Assembly: GCA_036380925.1 (NCBI GenBank)
Contig: DASVDW010000039.1
Location: 1-13,075, forward strand
DNA from: JAICLV01 sp036380925
Lineage (GTDB): Bacteria > Actinomycetota > Actinomycetes > Acidothermales > Acidothermaceae
Direction of reading: 5' to 3'
Length of the DNA stretch: 13,075 nt
Both the position numbers and the translations under genes were made by a program. The notes under the pieces were generated by a model that was not told the origin of the DNA, made no database searches, and saw nothing but the letters and a program-made list of their open reading frames with translations. Numbering within the stretch: the first letter of the stretch is position 1; every line of letters begins with the position of its first letter. Of the stretch, positions 7,447 to 13,075 are shown one piece after another.

Positions 7447-8934
7447 CTACTCGGGCCGCACGAGCGGAAAGAGAATGGTCTCTCGGATTCCGACACCGGT
7501 GAGCAACATCACTAGCCGGTCGACGCCGAGTCCGAGGCCGCCCATCGGCGGAGCGCCGTATTCAAGCGCGCGCAGAAAGTCCTCGTCGAGCTGCATCGCT
7601 TCGGGGTCACCGCCCGCGGCTAACAGCGATTGCTCGGTCAACCGGCGGCGCTGCTCGACCGGGTCGACAAGCTCGGAGTAAGCGGGCGCCAATTCGACAC
7701 CATTGATGATCAAATCCCACGCCTCGACCAGCCGTGGGTCTCGCCGATGGGGGCGTGCCAGCGGCCGCACGGACGCCGGATAGTCGCGGACGAACGTCGG
7801 CTGGACGAGAGTGTGCTCGACCAGCTTTTCGTACAACTCCAGCAGCACGTGACCGTGATCCCACCCCGGCTGCAGTGCGACGTCGTGCTCGGCGGCGATC
7901 GCGCGCAACTCCCCCACCGAGGTGTCGATTGTGACCGTGGCGCCCACGGCCGCTGAGACGGCGTCGTGGATGGTCACCGATCGCCACGGCGCCGCGAGGT
8001 CGATGACGCCACCTTGCCCGTCAGGCGGCTTCAGCGAGCCAACGGCCGTCGCCGCGTCGAGGACGATCTCCCTGGTCAACGCGGCCATCGTGTCGTAATC
8101 GCCGTACGCCTCGTAGGCCTCCAGCATGGTGAATTCAGGGCTGTGCGTTGAATCGACGCCCTCATTTCGAAAGATGCGGCCGATCTCGTAAACGCGCTCG
8201 ATTCCGCCGACGACGAGCCGCTTGAGATAGAGCTCGAGCGCGATGCGCAGGTACATCGGCATGTCGAACGCGTTCAGGTGCGTCTTGAACGGACGGGCGG
8301 CGGCGCCGCCGTGCAAGATTTGCAGGCTCGGCGTCTCCACCTCGACGTAACCGTGCCGCTCAAGCGTCGCGCGAACCGAACGGACGACGGCCGCGCGCGT
8401 CGTCACCATGGCTCGGGCCTCGCTGTTCACGATCAGGTCGACGTAGCGCTGCCGCACACGGGCCTCGGGATCCGCGAGCCCCTTGCGCTTGTCGGGCAAC
8501 GGCCGCAGACCCTTCGCGGTCATCGTCCAGTTGTCGGCCAGCACCGACAGCTCGCCGCTGCGTGACGTGATGACCTCGCCCTCGACACCGATGTGGTCGC
8601 CCAGATCGACGTCTGACTTCCACCGGGCGAGCGCCTCGGCGCCGACCTTGTCGAGCGACAGCATCACCTGGATCTCGCCGGAGCCGTCGCGAATCGTCGC
8701 GAAGCACAGCTTCCCTCCGGCGCGATAGAGCACAACGCGGCCGACGACGCCGACGCGCTCGCCGGTGAAGGTGTCGGCCGGCAAGTCGGTGAATCGGTCG
8801 CGGACCCGCGCGATTGTCGTCGTCCGAGGAAAGCCGACGGGATAAGGTTCGACGCCCTCCGCCCGCATGCGATCGAGCTTCTCGCGGCGGACCCGCATCT
8901 GCTCTGGAAGATCATCGAGTGATTCTTGCGTCAC
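7447..8934 (-). CDS. lysS: Class II lysyl-tRNA synthetase
   Basis: LysRS charges tRNA-Lys with lysine using ATP. The product is 495 aa from the GTG at 8934. An N-terminal helix leads into an OB-fold anticodon-binding domain (about 60-145). The class II core includes ELYLKRLVVGG, motif 2 with RIFRNEGVDSTHSPEFTMLEAY (about 253-274), and motif 3 GLGLGVDRL (about 466-474). The loop that reads GNGFSEL in E. coli is APAYSEL here, the form seen in LysX-like actinobacterial enzymes. There is no membrane-spanning LysX domain, so this is a plain synthetase. A TTG at 8943 is the alternative start. No Shine-Dalgarno is evident; a TAACCT eight bases before the GTG might allow a leaderless start. The gene lies 46 bp after coaX and four bases before the acetyltransferase. 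Confidence 0.95.
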   Translation of the reverse strand: MTQESLDDLPEQMRVRREKLDRMRAEGVEPYPVGFPRTTTIARVRDRFTDLPADTFTGERVGVVGRVVLYRAGGKLCFATIRDGSGEIQVMLSLDKVGAEALARWKSDVDLGDHIGVEGEVITSRSGELSVLADNWTMTAKGLRPLPDKRKGLADPEARVRQRYVDLIVNSEARAMVTTRAAVVRSVRATLERHGYVEVETPSLQILHGGAAARPFKTHLNAFDMPMYLRIALELYLKRLVVGGIERVYEIGRIFRNEGVDSTHSPEFTMLEAYEAYGDYDTMAALTREIVLDAATAVGSLKPPDGQGGVIDLAAPWRSVTIHDAVSAAVGATVTIDTSVGELRAIAAEHDVALQPGWDHGHVLLELYEKLVEHTLVQPTFVRDYPASVRPLARPHRRDPRLVEAWDLIINGVELAPAYSELVDPVEQRRRLTEQSLLAAGGDPEAMQLDEDFLRALEYGAPPMGGLGLGVDRLVMLLTGVGIRETILFPLVRPE

Positions 8935-8980
8935 GACCGGCAAGGTTATCGGGACCCTCGAGGTGAGCCGCGACGCCCGC

Positions 8981-9745
8981 TCAACCGTTGCGCTCGAACA
9001 CGAGGCGCAACCCGATGAGGGTGAGCCAGGGTTCGTGCACGTCGATCCGGCGACATTCCTCGAGGACGACGGGCGCGAGCCCTCCGGTGGCGATGACGGT
9101 CGTCGACGGGCCGAGCTCGGCGACGATCCGCTCCACGATGCCGTCGATCTGGGCGGCGAAGCCGTACAGGATCCCGGACTGCAGCGCCTCCACGGTGTTC
9201 TTGCCGATCACCGAACGCGGCCGGGCGACTTGCACCTTCAGCAGTTGCGCCGCCCGCGACGCCAATGCGTCGACCGAAATCTCGATGCCGGGAGCGAGCA
9301 CGCCGCCCAGAAACTCGCCGCTCGCCGAGACGACGTCGAAGTTGGTCGACGTTCCGAAATCGACGACGACGGCCGGCCCGCCGTGCAAAGTGAACGCGGC
9401 GAGCGTGTTCATGATGCGATCGGACCCGACCTCCTTTGGGTTGTCCGTCAGCACCGGGACACCGGTGCGAACGCCGGGTTCGACGATGACGACCGGGACG
9501 TCGTGGAACCATCGCTCGCACATCGACCGCACCTCGGTCAGCACCCGCGGCACGGTCGAACACGCCGATATGCCGGCGACCGACTCCCGGCGACCCGCGG
9601 TGTGCAGCAACCCGTTGACCAACAAGGCGAGCTCGTCGGCCGTGCGGCGCGGATCGGTGGCGAGCCGCCAATGCTCGACCAGGTGGTCGCCGTCGAACAG
9701 CCCGAGGACGGTCTGGGTGTTGCCGACGTCGATGGTCAGCAGCAT
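8981..9745 (-). CDS. coaX: Type III pantothenate kinase CoaX
   Basis: CoaX phosphorylates pantothenate to 4'-phosphopantothenate, the first step of CoA synthesis. The product is 254 aa, normal for the family. ASKHA-fold signatures are present: the phosphate-binding DVGNT at 6-10, DNPKEVGSDRI at about 101-111 with the catalytic-type Asp109, DFGTSTNFD at 129-137, and GGVLAPGI at 147-154. The ATG at 9745 directly abuts the nadC stop codon (TAGATG), and GGAGG lies eight bases upstream inside nadC. It therefore belongs to the same transcript as panC, panD, nadB and nadC. Type III kinases are not feedback-inhibited by CoA in studied cases. Confidence 0.97.
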   Translation of the reverse strand: MLLTIDVGNTQTVLGLFDGDHLVEHWRLATDPRRTADELALLVNGLLHTAGRRESVAGISACSTVPRVLTEVRSMCERWFHDVPVVIVEPGVRTGVPVLTDNPKEVGSDRIMNTLAAFTLHGGPAVVVDFGTSTNFDVVSASGEFLGGVLAPGIEISVDALASRAAQLLKVQVARPRSVIGKNTVEALQSGILYGFAAQIDGIVERIVAELGPSTTVIATGGLAPVVLEECRRIDVHEPWLTLIGLRLVFERNG

Positions 9746-10648
9746 CTAGCGCACCTCCACGGCGCGCAAATCGACGCCGATGTCGAGCACCGGCGCGGAA
9801 TGGGTGAGCGCGCCGACCGCGAGGTAGTCGACGCCGGTGGCGGCCACCTGAGCCGCGCTGGCCAAGGTCAACCCTCCGCTGGCCTCCAACTTGCACGGCG
9901 AGCCGAGCGACCGGACGAGACCGACCGCCTCGCGCATGGTCGCCGGCGACATGTTGTCGAGCAGCACCAGCTCCGCGCCCGCTTCGATCGCTTCCCGCAC
10001 CTGCTCGACCGTGTCGCACTCGACCTCGACCGGGAGCTCAGGAAAGTTCGAGCGCACGGAGGCAAACGCCGCGGTCAGGCTGCCCGCGGCCTCCACATGG
10101 TTGTCCTTGACCAACGCGGCGTCCGACAACGACATCCGGTGGTTCACCCCGCCGCCGCAGCGCACCGCGTACTTTTCCAGCGCGCGCATGCCCGGCGTCG
10201 TCTTCCTCGTGTCACGAATTTTCGCCGCCGTTCCAGCGACCGCGTCAACCCACGCTCGCGTCAGCGTGGCCACGCCCGACAGGTGGCACAGCAGGTTCAA
10301 CGCGGTGCGCTCGCCGGTCAGCAGCCCTCGGGTCGCGCCGGTCGCTGACAGCAGCACGGTTCCCGGGTCGACGCGCATGCCGTCGGCCACCGGCTGGTCG
10401 ATTTCGACGGCGTCGTCGGTGGTCGCCCACAAGACCGCGGCGACCAGCGGCAAACCTGCCACGACGCCCGGGGCCCGAGCCACGAAGTCGGCGGTCGACT
10501 CGTGCTCAAACGGGATCGCGGCCACGCTGGTGACGTCCACCCCGCCACCGAGATCCTCCTCGATCGCGGCCAGCACCAAGCGCTCGGCAGCGACCGGGTC
10601 GAGTCCGGCGTCGGAAAGTCGCGTCGCGAGCGAGTTCGGCAGGCTCAA
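9746..10648 (-). CDS. nadC: Nicotinate-nucleotide pyrophosphorylase (carboxylating), quinolinate phosphoribosyltransferase
   Basis: NadC converts quinolinate and PRPP to nicotinate mononucleotide with loss of CO2, in de novo NAD synthesis. The product is 300 aa from a TTG at 10648. It has EEDLGGGVDVTS near residue 30, the quinolinate/PRPP-binding RDTRKTTPG at 145-153, and CGGGVNHRMSLSDAALVKDNH at about 164-184. A further acidic/Lys active-site set includes LLDNMSP (229-235) and the glycine-rich LEASGGL. The TTG forms a TTGA overlap with the nadB stop and is the only possible start next to it. The frame is open far upstream through nadB, but no NadC-like sequence lies there. No strong ribosome binding site is seen, so coupling to nadB is likely. 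Confidence 0.95.
   Translation of the reverse strand: MSLPNSLATRLSDAGLDPVAAERLVLAAIEEDLGGGVDVTSVAAIPFEHESTADFVARAPGVVAGLPLVAAVLWATTDDAVEIDQPVADGMRVDPGTVLLSATGATRGLLTGERTALNLLCHLSGVATLTRAWVDAVAGTAAKIRDTRKTTPGMRALEKYAVRCGGGVNHRMSLSDAALVKDNHVEAAGSLTAAFASVRSNFPELPVEVECDTVEQVREAIEAGAELVLLDNMSPATMREAVGLVRSLGSPCKLEASGGLTLASAAQVAATGVDYLAVGALTHSAPVLDIGVDLRAVEVR
9754..9758 (-). promoter_or_regulatory. Ribosome binding site of coaX inside nadC
   Basis: GGAGG on the minus strand lies eight bases before the coaX ATG, within the last codons of nadC. It is one of the best Shine-Dalgarno matches in the operon. Confidence 0.7.
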
Positions 10649-12297
10649 GACTTCGCCACCGCCTGGAAATCGGAGCGCAGCGCGCCGTCGGAGCCCATCG
10701 TGGTGATGACGTGGCCAAGCCACTCCTCCGACGGATCGGGATGATCCTCGCGCCAGTGGCATCCCCGGGTCTCGGCGCGAAACGCGGCGCCGGCGACGAG
10801 GGCGCTCGCGACCGTGTGCAAGTTGGTCGCCTCCCATGTCTCGACGCAGCTCAGGTTTTCGTCGGGGGTGACGGCCGCGAGCTCGGCAAAGGTCTGGCGC
10901 AGGCTGTCTCCGGTGCGCAGCACCCCGGCCCCCGCCGTCATCGCCGACTGCACGGCGATCTGAGCGGACGCCGGAAGCAGTCCGGTCGCCCCGTCGACCG
11001 CGGCCGGCTCTCGGGTCGGCGGCAGTTCGCGCTCCAACTCCGCGCCGATACGGGCGGCGAACACCAACCCCTCGAGCAGACTGTTCGAAGCGAGCCGGTT
11101 GGCGCCGTGCACGCCCGTGCAGGCGACCTCGCCGCACGCGTAAAGGCCGGGCACGTTGGTCCTTCCCACCAGGTCGGTGCGGACTCCACCGCTCGCGTGA
11201 TGCGCCCCGGGCGCGACGGGTATCGGCTGGGTGAGCGGGTCGATGCCGTGGGCGCGACAGGACGCGGTGATGGTCGGGAACCTGGTGGCGAAGTCGGTGA
11301 CCCGCCGCGCGTCAAGCAGCACGTGATCGGCGCCGGTCCGCCGAAGTTGCCGGACGATCGCCTGGGCCACCACGTAGCGGGGAGCGAGCTCTGCGAGCGG
11401 ATGCTGCCCGACCATGAACCGGTTGCCCTCGATGTCGACCAGCACCCCGCCCTCGCCGCGAACCGCCTCGGAAATCAGCGGTTGCTGACCCGCCGCGCCG
11501 GCGCCGAGCCACAACACGGTGGGGTGGAACTGCACGAACTCCAGGTCGGTCACCTCCGCGCCCGCCCGCAACGCCAGCGCGACGCCGTCGCCGGTCGCGA
11601 CCGGCGGGTTCGTCGTCGCCGCGAAGACCTGACCGAGGCCGCCGGTGGCGAGCACCACGGCGCGGCCCAACGCCGCGCCGACGCCGTCGCGACGTCCCTC
11701 GCCGATGACATGCAACGTGACTCCGCAGGCGTGCCCGTCCGCGCTCTTGAGCAAATCCAGCACCAGCGCGTGCTCGAGGATTTCGATGCCGTCGGTCGCC
11801 CTCACCGCCGCGATGAGCGCGCGTTCGATCTCCGCGCCCGTCGCGTCGCCGCCGGCGTGCGCGATCCGGCGGCGAAGGTGGCCGCCCTCCCGGGTGAGCG
11901 CCAGACCACCGGCCTGGTCGAGGTCGAAGTTGGCGCCGAGGTCGATGAGCTCGCGCACCAGGGCCGGGCCCTCGGTCACGAGCACCCGCACGGCCTCCTC
12001 GTCGCACAGCCCGGCGCCCGCCACCAGCGTGTCGGCGAGGTGCTCCTCCGGCGTGTCTTCCGGGCCGAGCGCCGCGGCGATGCCGCCTTGCGCCCAGCGC
12101 GTCGATCCGGCGTCGAGCACGGTCTTGGTGACCAGTAGAACGGTGCCCGCGCGGCGGGCTTTGAGCGCCGTCGTCAGGCCCGCGATGCCGCTGCCCACGA
12201 CGACGACGTCGGCACGCGCGGTCCAGCCCGGCTTGGGCGCGGACAGCCGAGTGGTGAGCGCGACTGCGGCACGGACGTCGTCCGGTGCGATCGTCAT
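10645..12297 (-). CDS. nadB: L-aspartate oxidase NadB
   Basis: NadB is an FAD enzyme that oxidises L-aspartate to iminoaspartate, which NadA condenses with dihydroxyacetone phosphate to give quinolinate. The product is 550 aa. After about 29 extra N-terminal residues comes the FAD-binding GSGIAG at 35-40, then STRWAQGGIAA at 65-75, a typical flavoprotein capping region, and HHASGGVRTD followed by GLYACGEVACTGVHGANRLASNSLLEG. A C-terminal helical domain ends the protein. This is the succinate dehydrogenase/fumarate reductase flavoprotein fold; the STRWAQGGIAA and HHASGGV motifs and the neighbours favour NadB. The ATG overlaps the panD stop as ATGA. nadA, its usual partner, is absent from the window. 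Confidence 0.96.
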   Translation of the reverse strand: MTIAPDDVRAAVALTTRLSAPKPGWTARADVVVVGSGIAGLTTALKARRAGTVLLVTKTVLDAGSTRWAQGGIAAALGPEDTPEEHLADTLVAGAGLCDEEAVRVLVTEGPALVRELIDLGANFDLDQAGGLALTREGGHLRRRIAHAGGDATGAEIERALIAAVRATDGIEILEHALVLDLLKSADGHACGVTLHVIGEGRRDGVGAALGRAVVLATGGLGQVFAATTNPPVATGDGVALALRAGAEVTDLEFVQFHPTVLWLGAGAAGQQPLISEAVRGEGGVLVDIEGNRFMVGQHPLAELAPRYVVAQAIVRQLRRTGADHVLLDARRVTDFATRFPTITASCRAHGIDPLTQPIPVAPGAHHASGGVRTDLVGRTNVPGLYACGEVACTGVHGANRLASNSLLEGLVFAARIGAELERELPPTREPAAVDGATGLLPASAQIAVQSAMTAGAGVLRTGDSLRQTFAELAAVTPDENLSCVETWEATNLHTVASALVAGAAFRAETRGCHWREDHPDPSEEWLGHVITTMGSDGALRSDFQAVAKS

Positions 12298-12710
12298 GCG
12301 AGGCGACCGTCGACCAACTCGGCGGCGAACTCGTCCGGCACCGCCGCCGGCTCGACGCCGACGTCGATGGCGCGATTGTCGCGGTCGACGAAGACGACGG
12401 CCGGCGGATGGGCACGTGCCTCGTCGTCCGACATTTGCGCGTAGGCCATGATGATGACCAGGTCGCCCTCGCGCGCGAGATGCGCGGCGGCGCCGTTGAT
12501 GGCGATGACACCGGAGCCGCGCTCGCCGGCGATCACGTAGGTCTCCAGCCGGTTGCCGTTGTCGACGTCGGCGACCGACACCAGCTCACCGGGTAGCAGG
12601 TCGGCGGCGTCCAGCAAATCCTGGTCGATGGTGATGGAGCCGACGTAGTGCAGGTCGGCGCGCGTCACCGTGGCTCGGTGAATTTTCGACTTCAGCATGG
12701 TGCGCAGCAC
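12294..12710 (-). CDS. panD: Aspartate 1-decarboxylase (proenzyme) PanD
   Basis: PanD decarboxylates L-aspartate to beta-alanine for pantothenate. The proenzyme cleaves itself between Gly24 and Ser25 to create a pyruvoyl group; the site is visible in YVGSITID. Other family residues fall at their usual numbers: Lys9, Tyr22, Arg54, Thr57, Tyr58 and Asn72 followed by GAAA. The length of 138 aa is normal. The GTG at 12710 is preceded by AGGGAGG ten bases upstream, and MLRTML matches the family N terminus. It starts five bases after the panC stop and overlaps nadB by four bases. PanD and NadB thus draw on the same substrate from adjacent coupled genes. Confidence 0.97.
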   Translation of the reverse strand: MLRTMLKSKIHRATVTRADLHYVGSITIDQDLLDAADLLPGELVSVADVDNGNRLETYVIAGERGSGVIAINGAAAHLAREGDLVIIMAYAQMSDDEARAHPPAVVFVDRDNRAIDVGVEPAAVPDEFAAELVDGRLA

Positions 12711-12715
12711 GACGG

Positions 12716-13075
12716 TCAGACCTCCCTAGGGGTCGGCGCGGGTGTCGCCGCCCTCAATGTGACGTCAACATTGTCGATCAAGCGGGTTGTTCCGACGCGG
12801 GCGGCCACCGCGAGGACCGCCCGCCGCTCACCGTCGAAGTCGAGCACGTCGCCGAACGTGTCGGGGTCGACGAGCGCGACGTAATCGAGTGCGACGCCGT
12901 CGGTCGAGCCGATAAGCGCCCTGGCCACGGTCAACGCCTGCGTCGGCGACGCGCCGTGCTCGAGAGCCTGGGCGGCGGTCGACAGCGCCGACGGCAAGAT
13001 CAACGCGGCCTGCCGCTCGGCGTCGGACAGGTACTTGTTGCGGCTGGACAGCGCGAGACCGTCGCGGTCGCGCAC
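12716..13075 (-). CDS. panC: Pantothenate synthetase PanC, C-terminal part (5' end outside window)
   Basis: PanC joins pantoate and beta-alanine with ATP to make pantothenate. Only the last 119 residues are visible. They start at VRDRDGLALSSRNKYLS, which carries the LSSRN segment equivalent to the KMSKS loop of this adenylate-forming nucleotidyltransferase. The C-terminal domain follows, with LDYVALVDP and VLAVAARVGTTRLIDN. The complete protein is normally about 280-310 aa, so roughly 60 percent lies beyond the right edge. The GTG at the very edge encodes an internal valine and is not a start. It is the first visible gene of the panC-panD-nadB-nadC-coaX-lysS series. Confidence 0.95.
   Translation of the reverse strand: MRDRDGLALSSRNKYLSDAERQAALILPSALSTAAQALEHGASPTQALTVARALIGSTDGVALDYVALVDPDTFGDVLDFDGERRAVLAVAARVGTTRLIDNVDVTLRAATPAPTPREV
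12721..12727 (-). promoter_or_regulatory. Ribosome binding site of panD
   Basis: AGGGAGG on the minus strand lies ten bases before the panD GTG, within the last codons of panC. It supports the GTG at 12710 over the internal ATG four codons later. Confidence 0.6.

Noticed and set aside
7443..7496. Longer start for the acetyltransferase overlapping lysS
   Set aside because: It adds 18 residues not expected for the family and overlaps lysS by about 50 bp. The ATG at 7442 fits the operon spacing.
8867..10348. 493-codon plus-strand frame opposite lysS, coaX and nadC
   Set aside because: It is antisense to three well-supported genes and has no recognisable domain.
10649..11137. N-terminal extension of nadC
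   Set aside because: The extension lies entirely within nadB in another frame and has no NadC-like sequence; normal NadC length is reached from the TTG at 10648.

Overview
The window is a stretch of actinobacterial chromosome. The evidence is the very high G+C content, GTG and TTG starts, an Lsr2 nucleoid protein (a family confined to actinobacteria), an actinobacterial ClpC, an Rv2747-like N-acetylglutamate synthase, and the gene order panC-panD-nadB-nadC-coaX-lysS-(acetyltransferase)-lsr2-clpC-mutY, which is largely conserved across the phylum. A CheB/CheR pair suggests a motile lineage or one with chemosensory-type signalling. I cannot name the genus. No tRNA, rRNA, CRISPR array, insertion sequence or prophage gene is visible.

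Layout from left to right. (1) 1-2365, minus strand: cheB followed by cheR with overlapping or nearly abutting ends. CheR runs off the left edge just as a TPR-like tail begins. (2) 2366-2443: a short divergent promoter region with a 14-bp palindrome. (3) 2444-3322, plus strand: mutY, the only plus-strand gene. It converges on clpC across a strong hairpin at 3335-3362 that can serve both genes. (4) 3382-5919, minus strand: clpC. (5) 5920-6423: about 500 bp with no convincing gene, holding the clpC promoter region, several dyads and the lsr2 terminator. (6) 6424-6777, minus strand: lsr2, with a locally AT-rich leader. (7) 6906-13075, minus strand: a tightly packed operon-like series read right to left as panC (partial), panD, nadB, nadC, coaX, lysS and an ArgA-like acetyltransferase. 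Most junctions are 4-bp overlaps or gaps of a few bases.

Functionally, the right half is a cofactor block fed by L-aspartate. PanD makes beta-alanine from aspartate and PanC joins it to pantoate. CoaX phosphorylates the resulting pantothenate, the first step to CoA. NadB oxidises aspartate to iminoaspartate, and NadC forms nicotinate mononucleotide from quinolinate. NadA, which should sit between these two steps, is not in the window. LysRS and the acetyltransferase add translation and arginine precursor functions. Lsr2 (xenogeneic silencing), ClpC (protein quality control) and MutY (8-oxoguanine repair) are housekeeping or stress functions.

No new multi-gene system is evident. The points most worth a second look are the degenerate receiver domain of CheB, the duplicated and foldback 3' end of lsr2, an AT-hook core in the Lsr2 linker, a motif shared by the clpC and lsr2 leaders, an inverted-repeat-bounded segment between clpC and lsr2, and a LysRS with a non-canonical lysine-pocket segment. 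All regulatory proposals are read by eye and are hypotheses.
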